From Paramoeba atlantica (taxonomy: Eukaryota; Discosea), in contig CDRNVI010000053.1 of the NCBI GenBank assembly GCA_977017575.1, positions 62,001-126,000 of the forward strand: 64,000 nucleotides of DNA, given 5' to 3'. Position numbers and translations under genes: made by a program. Below the pieces are notes generated by a model. It ran no database searches, was not told the DNA's origin, and worked only from the letters and a program-made list of their open reading frames with translations. Numbering within the stretch: position 1 is the stretch's first letter; each line of letters starts with the position of its first letter. Positions 1 to 9,493 of this stretch are shown here, piece by piece.

Positions 1-2
1 AG

Positions 3-431
3 AAAGCTTCCAACGTACATTGCATCTCCTCGGAAGGCATTTCTCAATGCCTTATGGCATCCGAAATGAAGGATAACATTTGCTGTTATTTTTGCTCGAC
101 GATTGTTCCTTTCAATTGCATGTTGACCTGTGTACATCCATGTACTTTTGCGACGCATCTTTTGTGCCTATCTGACTGGTTTCAAGCTTGTCGACCCGTA
201 AAAAAGGATAGCAATAACGTTTACGAAGAAAATTTGTATGATTATTTTGTTCCAGCGCATGCCGCACCTTGCCCGCTTTGTGGCAAAACTCGGTTTTGGA
301 GTGAATACGTTGCCTTACTCAAAAGGAAATCAAGACGATGTGAGTCTCAACAATCGCAAGATGAAAAAACAAGTCTCAAATATCGAAAAAGCGAATTTCG
401 AAAACGTGTCAGAGAGATGCAGAATCTGTAG
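3..431 (+). CDS. SLX1: SLX1 structure-specific endonuclease subunit, C-terminal part (gene enters from left edge)
   Basis: The frame is open from the first complete codon of the window (base 3), so the start and the GIY-YIG nuclease domain lie outside. What remains is a Cys/His zinc-binding module: CCYFC near the start, then a central HLLCLSDWF, then CPLCG followed by a tryptophan and a basic tail. This order and the spacing of the last two pairs fit the C-terminal RING/PHD-like domain of SLX1, which binds the SLX4 scaffold so that the nuclease can cut Holliday junctions and flaps in the nucleus. An internal Met at base 54 exists but is not needed as a start. The tail of about 35 residues after the zinc module is rich in Lys, Arg and Ser. 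The call rests on the zinc module only, without the catalytic domain. Confidence 0.72.
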   Translation, partial: KASNVHCISSEGISQCLMASEMKDNICCYFCSTIVPFNCMLTCVHPCTFATHLLCLSDWFQACRPVKKDSNNVYEENLYDYFVPAHAAPCPLCGKTRFWSEYVALLKRKSRRCESQQSQDEKTSLKYRKSEFRKRVREMQNL

Positions 432-1070
432 ATTATTAATGCAACCTACTTAATTGTCATTGCTCTACCTCCCTATTTAGAGCGTTGAAACCTGTTAAGT
501 TTTACCTGGATTTTCCAGGACACCTTTTTTGGGGCGTTTTTTGGAAGGGGTATCTTGTGAAAACAACGGCGTAGAAAGCTAGTATATAGGTCCCAAACTC
601 TCAAAATACAATAGGCGAAACGATTAAAAAAACTTTAAGCCATGTTTTTCGCAAAGTTCGATTTTTTTCAGAAAATATCCGAACTTGGCGGTCCCGTCCT
701 GTTGATTCCAGGGGGGGTGTCCCCGAGTACGGGGGTGGAAAATGTGCCCCAAGACTTCGGCTACCCTTTCTGGGAGTTTATTTTGAAAAATATTTTTTTC
801 AAAAATTTGTCTTGCTTATGAACCGCATTTGAAATAGACATTAAGCCTTTCTTTCTATCTTTCGTAGATGCAGGAAGGGATTCGTAATATGCGAAGACGC
901 GTAAACTTGATGAGCGTCTTCTTCGGACGGCGATGCCTCAAAATCACCTTCTATAGAACTACATTCAGAAACAATTTCCCAAGTGGTTTCCCAACGTTTC
1001 AGCTCTTCCGAATGGCGCTTCAAGCATTCGGATGCGACAGTTTCCATGATGTCATTTTGAAGTGAAAAAA
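432..1070. other. Intergenic, no gene seen; carries a dispersed repeat
   Basis: AT-rich spacer after SLX1. Short open frames on both strands around 840-1065 have no recognisable features. Bases about 660-725 (pyrimidine tract, CAG, then CCCGTCCTGTTGAT) closely match the last 60 bases of the window at 63940-64000 in the same orientation, so this is a dispersed repeat. Confidence 0.5.
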
Positions 1071-1226
1071 CCTATTTGGATATTAAAGTGCTATTTGGGT
1101 ATTAAAGTGACTATTTGGATATTAAAGTGCCTATTTGGATATTAAAGTGCTATTTGGGTATTAAAGTGCCTATTTGGATGTTAAAGTGCCTATTTGGATA
1201 TTAAAGTGCCTATTTGGATTTTAAAC
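1071..1226. repeat. Minisatellite, about 19-20 bp unit, 8 copies
   Basis: Eight near-identical copies of CTATTTGGATATTAAAGTGC lie head to tail. Unit variants alternate between TTTGGAT and TTTGGGT, which suggests expansion as blocks of two or three units. Confidence 0.9.
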
Positions 1227-1228
1227 CG

Positions 1229-1380
1229 CAGCCCGGATCACCAAAAGTGCAAGTGCCGCAGTTTCCCACAAGAAAAACGGTATCTCCCTTATGGCATGAG
1301 AGCGTACAGGCGCATAGAAAGGTGGAGATAACGTTTTTCCTGTGGGAAGCCGCCGCACCTGCACTTTTGGCATCTCCCTA
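1229..1380. repeat. Fold-back repeat with about 50-bp arms
   Basis: The left arm (about 1230-1285, containing CCAAAAGTGCAAGTGC and TTTCCCACAAG) is the imperfect inverse of the right arm (about 1322-1378, containing GCACTTTTGG). The spacer is about 40 bp. It looks like a small MITE or hairpin directly abutting the minisatellite. Confidence 0.75.
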
Positions 1381-1653
1381 TTTAACTTTAGCGTTCATTA
1401 GCCAACAAAAATATTATGGGCTCGTTTTTTGGTTCATGGAGAAAACTTTCTTAATCGAACCCCCTATTTGAAAGACCAATGTCCGAAATTGGCGCACTCT
1501 TAAGGAGGGGGAACAGTAGTTCTCTACGCTGTATACAAGACGGATTCATGACCTTCCGTCGTGCTCATCTCTTACACGTAAATGTTCAATATATTTGGTT
1601 CTTTGATGTGTCCTTTGGGACCTTCTTATCAGCTATTTTCTTGTGTTAATAAC

Positions 1654-3528
1654 ATGCCCTCCAAGCATGAGACAATGGTAAAGCGACTTAACGAGCTCGG
1701 ATATGCTTTGAAGGATGCAAAGACAGCTTTGCGGCGATGTAATTACAATTTGGAGGCAGCAACTGATCTCCTTATGAATACGACTGAATCAGAAAAACAG
1801 GGCGATACACTGAACCAGGATAGGTTGATCAGTGCCCAAAGTCACATCGATGTAGATCATGCGGCTGAAAGACATATTTTCACTTCCAATGTCGTTTCTA
1901 CATCTGGAAATATTCCGCAGAAACCTGTACGAGTTCACCCATGTATCGTACAGTATGGAGTTTGTAAATATGGGGATACATGTAAGTACGCCACAATGCC
2001 AGGAAATATATGCTTGAACTATTTACACGGAGGCTGTGCGTTTGGTTCACTGTGTCGCAATCTCCACTCTGTGCACAATACTGATTTGCTATCACTTTTC
2101 CCCGAAGAAGCTGTAACCACAAGGTGCGATGCTTATGGGGCCTTGTACATTGTGTCAGACGAAAATTCACCACGATTGGAACCTTCTATTTCAACCCCCG
2201 ATGCGGCCAAATGTCTTGCACCTCATCCATGCATTGTACAGTGTGGCGAGTGTAAATTTGGTGAAAAGTGCAAATATAGGGGCATCCCAGGGGACGTTTG
2301 TGTTTTCTGGCTAAATGGTAAATGCCGAAGTGAAAATGGAAGAACATGTCCTTATCGACACACGGCGGAAAATGCATGCATACTAGATACTGTACCCAAC
2401 GATTTAAGTTGTTCTACTGTGTCTGGTGATCAAGATACTTCGATTCAGAATCAAACCGATAACCCATCTACACGTACGGTAGGAAATACGGCATCTACAT
2501 TGCTGCATCCATGTGTTGTACAATGCGGAGCATGTAAGTTTGGGAACAAGTGCAAATACCGAGAAGTCAGCGGTGAGGTTTGTGTACACTGGCTGAACGG
2601 AAGATGTCGAAGTACACAGATGGGTGAGTGCTCATTCTTGCACACTCTCGATAAGCAGTCATCGCTGAATCCAATAAGTACCGATGATGTGGACTACGCG
2701 GCCATTTCAAATGATTTTATTCGACAGGACACAGATCCCAACCCTGCTTACGAGCATGAACGAATTGTTGCAAATGGGACTCTATCTAATTTAGAAATAG
2801 ATGAAATAAGTGGGTCCATCGGTCAGGATGAACAGAATCATCCTTGTATTGCTCAATGTGGCGGCTGCAAATTTGGCGATGCATGTACATTTCGTGATGT
2901 TCCAAACAATATATGTTTAAGATGGCTAAAAGGAAAGTGCTTCGCCTTGTCCGAAAGTTGTCCGTTTGCTCATGATGCAGAAGCTTCCTTGCTATCCTGG
3001 ATACAAGAGCAACAAATCGTGAGGCAGTCCTGTAAACAGAATTTCACTAGTAATACACTATGCGATTCAATAATGTCGGGCATCCATCCTTGCGTCACAC
3101 AATTCGGGTCATGCAAATACGGAAGCAAGTGTAAATACGCTCAGGTAGCAGATGATGTGTGTGTCCATTGGCTAAATGGCAAGTGTGCCTATGCAGGTAC
3201 GCAAAGATGTCAATATCGCCATCCTACTGAAGAAGAAAAAAGCAAGGCAAACTGGATTAGTGCAGAGACGGAAAATTTTTCACCCTTGTCACTAGAGTCC
3301 GACGTTTCCCACCTTTCACCAGAAACAGCCCCATTCGTTCCTCAAATTATATCTCGTAGGACGTCAACCAAGCAGGAGCAAGTGCGTGAGGATCGAAAAC
3401 TTGATAGCTATGCACATACAGCTATGACCAGCGAAATCGAATCTGAGGCCTCATTAGGCAGCAACGAATTCGATGACATTGGTATGGATTTGGCAGAAAT
3501 GGTGGACAACATTATTTCTTTTGACTAG
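1654..3528 (+). CDS. UBA domain plus five tandem CCCH-type zinc-finger modules
   Basis: The 624-residue reading starts at the Met at 1654, 21 bases after a pyrimidine-rich CTTATCAG; an in-frame Met at 1582 would add 24 residues that look like translated leader. Residues about 5-44 (MVKRLNELGY, ALRRCNYNLEAATDLL) form a UBA-like helical domain, which suggests ubiquitin binding. Five copies of a 43-45-residue module follow, starting near residues 95, 191, 285, 396 and 478. Each holds HPC-x6-G-x-C-x5-C, then C-x7-C-x5-C-x3-H or close to it; the second finger is a standard CCCH type, known to bind AU-rich or other single-stranded RNA. The first site has no His after its third Cys but an invariant His two residues before its first Cys. 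Linkers are acidic and Ser/Thr-rich. A role in mRNA control linked to ubiquitin is an inference; no one-to-one homologue is recognised. Confidence 0.85.
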   Translation: MPSKHETMVKRLNELGYALKDAKTALRRCNYNLEAATDLLMNTTESEKQGDTLNQDRLISAQSHIDVDHAAERHIFTSNVVSTSGNIPQKPVRVHPCIVQYGVCKYGDTCKYATMPGNICLNYLHGGCAFGSLCRNLHSVHNTDLLSLFPEEAVTTRCDAYGALYIVSDENSPRLEPSISTPDAAKCLAPHPCIVQCGECKFGEKCKYRGIPGDVCVFWLNGKCRSENGRTCPYRHTAENACILDTVPNDLSCSTVSGDQDTSIQNQTDNPSTRTVGNTASTLLHPCVVQCGACKFGNKCKYREVSGEVCVHWLNGRCRSTQMGECSFLHTLDKQSSLNPISTDDVDYAAISNDFIRQDTDPNPAYEHERIVANGTLSNLEIDEISGSIGQDEQNHPCIAQCGGCKFGDACTFRDVPNNICLRWLKGKCFALSESCPFAHDAEASLLSWIQEQQIVRQSCKQNFTSNTLCDSIMSGIHPCVTQFGSCKYGSKCKYAQVADDVCVHWLNGKCAYAGTQRCQYRHPTEEEKSKANWISAETENFSPLSLESDVSHLSPETAPFVPQIISRRTSTKQEQVREDRKLDSYAHTAMTSEIESEASLGSNEFDDIGMDLAEMVDNIISFD

Positions 3529-3660
3529 AGCTGTAGTAATGGCAGAAAATGTGCACCACAGAACATGGACTCCACACTTACTTGATTTCTTGCCCAAGAT
3601 TGTCATATTGTCCGAAAACCAACAAATAAAATTATTGAATTCGCGAAAAAGAGAAACAGA

Positions 3661-4539
3661 ATGTTTTTCTGGTTACCGTTTCAGAATTTTATTCATCGTA
3701 TAAAATACTTTTGTAGTAGCATGAAAAAACCACGCACTTATTCTGCTCGCGCGATATACATTAAAGAACGCTTGATGTTTCGAGAGAAATCAGTTTCATT
3801 TTCTGAATACCGCAGAACGCTTCATAACGAATTTGAAGCACTTCCAGATTTTCTCCTACAGGAATATCAGAAGAAAGCTCAAGAGTTAACACATCATGGA
3901 AAAGAGGAGTTCAAAAGACAAAAGAAATCAAAGAACTATTTTCATTTAAAAAATTGGCGAAATTTGACGGGCTATGTCCTCTATATTTCTCTTCGAGCAG
4001 GTTACTTACGCAAAATGATCAGCGACTGTAAGGAACCGAAAGCATCAAACCGAGGAAAACTATATATGCGGTACGGGTACGCCTTGTGGAAAAATGAGAA
4101 TGCAACCGTTAAAGAAAACTATAAGACGCTTGCGAGAAACATTCGCTATGGCGTTAGACATTGTATTTTTCATACTGATCCTTCTTTCATGATTGCAAAG
4201 CACGGAAAGGTTGTGCCATCCCTTTCTAAGTTCTTGGCTACTCATTTTCCAGTTCTTCGTGCTATAAAACATAGAAGATTACAGAAAAGAAAGTCATTAT
4301 CTCATGTGCCTGCTGAGCGATACGGAAAAGAAAATCTAACGAGCGTAAGAAAATTGGCGAATCAGTTAATGGAAGAACAACAGAAACGTGAAATTAAGCA
4401 GGGAGTTACTACAAGAGCGCTTCCACATCAGGTTTTCTTGGGCTACTGGACTATAGCTTCTAGAATGCTCTTCAGGAAATTGACCCGAAAGGAGCAACTA
4501 CAGTTTTGCGCCATTCGAGGTCTAATTCTGCGACCGTAG
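3661..4539 (+). CDS. Double HMG-box-like protein
   Basis: The predicted protein has 292 residues and lies 132 bp after the CCCH gene. Residues about 22-85 read as an HMG box: KPRTYSARAIYIKER, then a middle helix, then LQEYQKKAQELTHHGKEEF, matching the spacing of SAY-F-F, the central Trp-like position and the final Lys-rich helix. A second weaker box starts near residue 100 (NLTGYVLYIS) and ends with KNENATVKENYKTLA. A third similar stretch is possible at the C terminus. HMG boxes bend DNA in nuclear chromatin or in mitochondria (TFAM type). The first 20 residues are hydrophobic with few acidic residues and could be a targeting peptide if translation starts at 3661; the alternative start is the Met at 3721, which begins directly at the first box. 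Strongly basic throughout. Confidence 0.7.
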   Translation: MFFWLPFQNFIHRIKYFCSSMKKPRTYSARAIYIKERLMFREKSVSFSEYRRTLHNEFEALPDFLLQEYQKKAQELTHHGKEEFKRQKKSKNYFHLKNWRNLTGYVLYISLRAGYLRKMISDCKEPKASNRGKLYMRYGYALWKNENATVKENYKTLARNIRYGVRHCIFHTDPSFMIAKHGKVVPSLSKFLATHFPVLRAIKHRRLQKRKSLSHVPAERYGKENLTSVRKLANQLMEEQQKREIKQGVTTRALPHQVFLGYWTIASRMLFRKLTRKEQLQFCAIRGLILRP

Positions 4540-5259
4540 GTCATGGCTTAAGCCAAGTTTCTTCGAAATGATTTAGGAATGTACTGGATATAGTGTACGG
4601 GATATAGTGTCCTTATTTTTCGAAACTTTACGAGCTTCGAAAGTAGTCACCCGAAGTCCAGATGTTGCCGCGTATAAAATGATTTGTTGCGTGGTTCCTC
4701 GAGCGATGACCACTGCACTTGACCCTGTACTCTTCTCAATGGATGCTCGAGATATTTATGAAAGCAAAGGCACTGAGATGCCGTGCATCTCCATTATTCA
4801 GGAGCTTGCCCCCCCCCCCAAAGCCTATACCCCATCCTTGGACAGTATCTTGTATTTTGATGCAATCGAGGGGCATTCATTGATTAAATTTGCGTCCTAA
4901 CTCCAGCGGAACGAATTATTCACTGGACGTTCCAAGTGGGAAGCATCCCACTTCCGAGTGGGTTGCTGGACGAGTCACTCCTGCCCAGAGGTAAGATCGC
5001 TGTTTTAGTTTCCGGATGAGCATCGGATGAAGTGAAAGAGACTTGAAACACGAAGTGAAAGAGACTTGAACTTCACCTATGCTGTTACTTAAAGAAAATT
5101 AAAGAAAAAACAAGTAGGCACTATTTTTTTCAGGATTGTGCGTTAGAAAACAATCTGAGAAAATGATGTTAAATCTGACTGAAAGACGAAGTAAGTTTTT
5201 TACGAGTTTTATCAACTTTTAACAGCAATTCCAAAATATATATAAATGATTGCTCCAAA
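4540..5259. other. Intergenic spacer with a leader acceptor before PLAA
   Basis: Apart from a low-quality open frame (4607-4900, GTG start, contains a C10 run) nothing coding is supported. A short direct repeat GTGAAAGAGACTTGAA occurs near 5030 and 5053. A pyrimidine tract ending in CAG at 5121-5133 (CTATTTTTTTCAG) looks like a splice acceptor about 127 bp before the PLAA start codon. Confidence 0.5.
5121..5133 (+). promoter_or_regulatory. Candidate splice (or trans-splice) acceptor before PLAA
   Basis: CTATTTTTTTCAG: an uninterrupted pyrimidine run followed by CAG. The open frame begins 127 bp downstream. It could end a 5'-UTR intron or receive a spliced leader; sequence alone does not decide. 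Confidence 0.4.
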
Positions 5260-7530
5260 ATGTCTACAAATTTTTTCTTGGTTACAGAAGCAAAACACGA
5301 TGCAGACGTTCGTGGTGTCACTTCGCACCCGTACGCTACAGGCGCGTTTCTTACCGCTTCGCGTGATAATACTGTACGCATGTGGACGACAATGAGTGAA
5401 GGCGGGCAGTGCCTCCTGGCACACAGCCACGTGCTTCATACCCATTATGTCTCCACGGTGATATGCTTTAAAGGTACCTGGAAATATTTTGCTGCTGAAG
5501 TCAGTGCGGAGACCAAAAAAGCTCTTTGGTTTAGTGCCTCTCATGACGAAACAGTTATTGGATATGAACCAGAAAGCGAACAGCTCGAAGTATTGCTTGA
5601 TGGGCACACGGGCGCAGTATCATGTTTAGCTGCTTTAGGCGATGCAATTGTTACTGGGAGTTGGGATGGAACCGCGATAATGTGGAATTTAGATGGTTCT
5701 ATTCGCGCGACGCTGAAGGGTCACACAAGCAGTGTGTTGTGTGTCGCATACCTTCCGGAGGCACAGAACTATGGAGCGAACATGAGCTGTATTCTCACTG
5801 GATCTGGTGATAAAACCATAATTGGATGGGATATGGGAGGGGAGAAACGTCGAGTTTACACTCATCACACGGACAGCGTTCAAGGACTATGTGAAATACC
5901 TAAAATTGGGTTCGCTTCCTGTGGTAATGACGCTAAAATTATTGTTGTTACCATTAAAGGCGACGTGTTATATACTTTGCACGGACATCAAAGTTTTGTT
6001 TATGACATCTGTGTTTTACCAAATACCGGGGAGATTTGCTCTGCCTCGGAAGATCGTACACTGCGAATTTGGAAGGGCACAACTTGCACACATTCTTTTG
6101 AACATCCCAAAACTGTCTGGTGTGTGTGCGCACTTGATGATCATACAGTGATTACAGGGTGTGCGGACGGTTACGCCCGAGTGTGGAGTCGAGATATCAC
6201 GCCCGGAGAGCCAATTGACATGCAGAATAATCTGAATGTATTGCCGACCACTAACTGTACTACTAGCATGGCGTGTGAGAATCCTATCCAGCTCAGTCAG
6301 ACAGTATCCCCTACACATTTCGACGATCACGCATGCATAACAGGAACCCCATCAATGGATAACTCAGATAACACTACCTCCTACCAAATGGGTCAGCCCC
6401 AGTCAGAATCGCATTCTGTGACATACGCCTCAACTAAGATACCATATGATGGAAAATTGTACGACTATGTTTTTGATGTTGAAGTGAATGGTGTGATTTT
6501 GAAATTACCATACAATATTGGAGAAAATCCTTACGAAGTCGCCTTAGAATTTATTCATCGACACAGCAATATGGGGCTCACGCAGAACGACCTGAACGAG
6601 GTTGTGCAATGGATAACACAGCATTCCCAATATACAGGAAATGAGCATGGAAAACTTACGGACGAGAAAGCAGAGGAATCAAATAAAAAAGGAGCGTCTA
6701 CAACACTTTTAGAACCTAGTTTCTTCGTACTAACAACCTACGTTGATACGAATTTCGAAGGTATTCGGAAAAAATTACTCAATATGAATGTACCAGGCGC
6801 CGACAAACTAGTGATGCAGCTTTCGGCCTCCAATGAGGCTTCTGGTAATACTCTGGTTGAGCTATGCCAAATAATACAGTCAACTCCCATATCTTCTCAA
6901 TATCCGCTCCTAGATCTTTTGAGACATGGAATGCTTTTATTGCATAGTGAAGATAGTTCCCTGCATTCTTTAATCCTTGAGACGGTGACTACAGTACTGG
7001 ATAACCAGGAGAATGAAAACCCTTTAAGAGATCTCATATGTCTTCGAATATTGGTGAACTATCTCGCACTTATGCAAAAAGAATTTCAGTCCGAAAATTT
7101 AGCACCTATCATTCGAGATCAATTACTAAGCACAAAGCTGAGGAGAAAAAGATGTAGGTCGAATTCGTTTGCACACAGAGAGACCTTCTACCAATTACTG
7201 CGAAACGCGAGCTTCTATATTGAAGATTGGCAAGAGGCGTCTACACCTGAACGAGCAGAGGGCACTGAGCAGCTGCAAGACTTAATTAAGAGTTTCCTGA
7301 GGGTCATTACTGATTGTTTATTACGCGAAAGCAATACCGAGCTAAAAGTTATTTTATTAAAAACATTGCTTTATATTTTTGTTCCCAAAGGAGACGACCA
7401 TCAAAGCATAACTTTGGAATGTGCAAAACGAGAGCTGACTTTTGACTATATTGAGACACTTATTCGAGATCCCAGTGAATTGGTAGGCAATCTTGCAAAG
7501 GAATTGCTAAAATTTAAACAGAAGCGGTGA
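5260..7530 (+). CDS. PLAA: PLAA/Doa1 (Ufd3)-like WD40-PFU-PUL protein, Cdc48/p97 cofactor
   Basis: The protein has 756 residues, close to the family's usual 715-800. Residues about 10-320 form a WD40 propeller (for example SASRDNTVRMW, SASEDRTLRIW, TGCADGYARVW). Residues about 392-465 are the PFU ubiquitin-binding domain (KIPYDGKLYDYVFDVEVNG, PYEVALEFI). After a short linker, about 485-755 is a helical PUL/armadillo domain, which in yeast Doa1 and human PLAA docks on the C-terminal tail of Cdc48/p97. The family sorts ubiquitylated proteins, keeps free ubiquitin levels up and takes part in ribophagy and membrane quality control, in cytosol and nucleus. All three domains are present in order, and the gene looks intact and intronless. 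The start at 5260 places the first blade about ten residues in, as in homologues. Confidence 0.93.
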   Translation: MSTNFFLVTEAKHDADVRGVTSHPYATGAFLTASRDNTVRMWTTMSEGGQCLLAHSHVLHTHYVSTVICFKGTWKYFAAEVSAETKKALWFSASHDETVIGYEPESEQLEVLLDGHTGAVSCLAALGDAIVTGSWDGTAIMWNLDGSIRATLKGHTSSVLCVAYLPEAQNYGANMSCILTGSGDKTIIGWDMGGEKRRVYTHHTDSVQGLCEIPKIGFASCGNDAKIIVVTIKGDVLYTLHGHQSFVYDICVLPNTGEICSASEDRTLRIWKGTTCTHSFEHPKTVWCVCALDDHTVITGCADGYARVWSRDITPGEPIDMQNNLNVLPTTNCTTSMACENPIQLSQTVSPTHFDDHACITGTPSMDNSDNTTSYQMGQPQSESHSVTYASTKIPYDGKLYDYVFDVEVNGVILKLPYNIGENPYEVALEFIHRHSNMGLTQNDLNEVVQWITQHSQYTGNEHGKLTDEKAEESNKKGASTTLLEPSFFVLTTYVDTNFEGIRKKLLNMNVPGADKLVMQLSASNEASGNTLVELCQIIQSTPISSQYPLLDLLRHGMLLLHSEDSSLHSLILETVTTVLDNQENENPLRDLICLRILVNYLALMQKEFQSENLAPIIRDQLLSTKLRRKRCRSNSFAHRETFYQLLRNASFYIEDWQEASTPERAEGTEQLQDLIKSFLRVITDCLLRESNTELKVILLKTLLYIFVPKGDDHQSITLECAKRELTFDYIETLIRDPSELVGNLAKELLKFKQKR

Positions 7531-7618
7531 AATTAAGATCAAGAATAGTAAGATTCTATTATTGGGTAGTTTTTTACCGCTATTCTGCTCATAAACGTTT
7601 TATGAATGCTCATTAAAC

Positions 7619-7966
7619 ATGTTTTGTTGTAAATGTTGTAATTTTGTTGTTTATAGTACACAAAATTATAAACAAATTTTATGCATGGCTATTTTTGCGT
7701 GCGTGCGATGTAATTATGCATACGAATGGACAGTGAGTAATTCGTATAAACGAACAATTGCGAGTCGTATGGATCATTGCGTCAAATGCAACCGAGTTTC
7801 TCGTTTTCAAATCTTGGCCATTGGAACCATGCACGGCCGAATGTGGGACAAACCTGCAAATTTTCCTCTTGTACAAAACTCCGTATTGTGGTGGAGGAAA
7901 CAACACCTCAATGGTAAACATGTGACAGAGCCGCTTTCAGAAATCACGCCTGAAGAAACGAAATAA
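7619..7966 (+). CDS. Small four-cysteine zinc-ribbon protein of unknown function
   Basis: The reading frame gives 115 residues from 7619, or 93 from the Met at 7685, which I find equally likely because the extra N terminus is Cys-rich and low quality. In the longer numbering C28-x2-C31-x22-C54-x2-C57 makes a clear zinc-ribbon knuckle pair (ACVRC and DHCVKC). The region after it (RFQILAIGTMHGRMW) is likely a short beta segment and the tail is acidic. It begins only 88 bp after the PLAA stop, on the same strand. I do not recognise the family; ribosome-associated or mitochondrial zinc ribbons are possible, but nothing seen here shows either. Confidence 0.55.
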   Translation: MFCCKCCNFVVYSTQNYKQILCMAIFACVRCNYAYEWTVSNSYKRTIASRMDHCVKCNRVSRFQILAIGTMHGRMWDKPANFPLVQNSVLWWRKQHLNGKHVTEPLSEITPEETK

Positions 7967-8160
7967 TTCTGAGACATAAGGTTAGATTTGCTTTGAGATT
8001 TTTTGATGTTTTCTCCATCTGTGGAAGCATGCTCATGTGTAGTTTGTAACCGTACGGTGTAAAGTTCGCATATTACGCGAAACGAATTAGGTAGTAGATT
8101 AATAGTAGATATTGGTACTGATCAACACTCTATGACGACATTTAGTTTTCCCAAACCATC

Positions 8161-8184
8161 TCACTTTTCTTTCCTTTTCACAAG
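8161..8184 (+). promoter_or_regulatory. Pyrimidine tract plus AG directly before a start codon
   Basis: TTTTCTTTCCTTTTCACAAG ends six bases before the ATG at 8190. Such a short distance fits a trans-splicing acceptor better than a normal promoter-proximal element. Confidence 0.45.
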
Positions 8185-8189
8185 TAAAC

Positions 8190-8990
8190 ATGCCCTCGGT
8201 CGCTACTTCGCAACCCATGTGGAACTCCCTACCCTTCGGCATCTTTGGTCATTCCAGCAACAAGAACACTCAGTCCACCTCCCTCTCTGGAGGCAAGAAA
8301 AGTAGTCAAGACCCCACTCCCGCCTCGCCTTTACTCTCGTTCGGCAAGCGTGCACTGGAAGCCGTACTCAGCAGCCCTTTCCGCTGTGCTGCCGACAACG
8401 GTAGTAAGACTAAAGAGGGCCCTTCCCCGAAAGCAACCCCGATGTCACCTGCTCCCACACGAGGGCTCACACGCGCCCCCATGACACCCAGTGTAGAGCG
8501 CACGCTGTTCCCGGAGTCCAAGCCAAGCACCAGCGCGAACCGTAAACGTGGAAGAGCCGAGGACAGCTCCGAGGGGAACTGGCCGGCTAAGGCCCCCGTG
8601 CTGCCGGCACAGAAGAAGATGCGACAGGAGAAGCCTGCGGAGGCTCCGTCGGCTGTTCCTAAACAACCTAAGGTGGCTAACGCCCCGGGGGGTAAGAAAA
8701 AAGGGACTGACAATAAAAAAGGAGTAAAGAAGACTGCGGCTGCAAAAGGTGGGAAAAAAGGTGTAGTGAAAAAGGCTCCCCTAAAAAAGAAAGCTGCTGT
8801 GTCGAAAAAAGTGGTAGTCTCGAAAAAAGTCGCGAAGAATTCCGCAGAAGGTATGAAAAGTGCTGTAGTCATGCAAGAAATGAAAAAGACGGCACAGACT
8901 GATAAGAAACAAATAAAAGGAAGAAAGGTGGGTACCAATAATGCCAAAAAAGGAAAATCATCGAGCAGCGCAAAAAGGAAAGGCATTTAA
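8190..8990 (+). CDS. Lysine/alanine-rich basic protein, histone H1-like tail
   Basis: The 266-residue product is low in complexity. Residues 1-75 are Ser/Thr/Pro-rich with PSPK- and SP-type sites (GPSPKATPMSPAPT). From about residue 145 to the end it is made of Lys/Ala/Gly runs such as KKGVKKTAAAKGGKKG, typical of histone H1 C-terminal tails, of nucleolar proteins and of protist H1-like proteins that lack the winged-helix core. No globular domain is visible. Multiple SP/TP sites suggest cell-cycle phosphorylation (inference). The ATG at 8190 follows a pyrimidine tract and AG by six bases. GC at third positions is clearly higher than in adjacent genes in the first half, which may reflect strong expression. 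A chromatin role is the best guess; composition alone cannot prove it. Confidence 0.7.
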   Translation: MPSVATSQPMWNSLPFGIFGHSSNKNTQSTSLSGGKKSSQDPTPASPLLSFGKRALEAVLSSPFRCAADNGSKTKEGPSPKATPMSPAPTRGLTRAPMTPSVERTLFPESKPSTSANRKRGRAEDSSEGNWPAKAPVLPAQKKMRQEKPAEAPSAVPKQPKVANAPGGKKKGTDNKKGVKKTAAAKGGKKGVVKKAPLKKKAAVSKKVVVSKKVAKNSAEGMKSAVVMQEMKKTAQTDKKQIKGRKVGTNNAKKGKSSSSAKRKGI

Positions 8991-9493
8991 ACAGAAGAAG
9001 AATCTGTAAGTGTGTATAATTCTGGATAGGGTTCATAAAATACGAATATTGATGTCCATGGAGGAGAGTAGATTTATGTTTAGCAAGTAAAAGTATTTTA
9101 GCTTTTCGAAGAAGAGGACACCTAAAAAATAGCTTGTAGTACATAGAAATAGTTGTTGAATAGAAGTTTGTAACATCTAGACCACTTTAATTTGTTCAAC
9201 TGTTGACTAAACCGAGCTGAAAACTTTTAGTAGGACGATCTAGCAATCACTGAGTGTTACCTATGAACACTTAGATACAAAGACCACGTACTCATCAAAC
9301 TCTGCAGACATTTATTCATGCGGTCGTTGCCCTTTTTGCTTTGCAAATTCCTTGATGCAAATAGCCAACTATATTGCCTTTCGCCGTGTATTTTATTATT
9401 CATGTTTTTTTCAAATTGCCTATTTTCTTTGTAGTTTTTTTGAGCGAACCAACCATGATTGCATGGATGGAGTACTGATTTGTCTTTGTTGAC
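8991..9493. other. Intergenic, nothing coding
   Basis: About 500 bp of AT-rich sequence. The only possible signal is TATTTTCTTTGTAG at 9421-9434, a pyrimidine-rich acceptor-like site 60 bp before the TFIIE-alpha start. Confidence 0.4.

Noticed and set aside
4607-4900. 97-residue open frame between the HMG and PLAA genes
   Set aside because: GTG start, contains a 10-base C run, no domain and no conserved composition; likely chance.
8306-8986. 226-residue Phe-rich frame on the minus strand
   Set aside because: Mirror of the lysine-rich gene at 8190; Phe runs are simply the complement of Lys codons.
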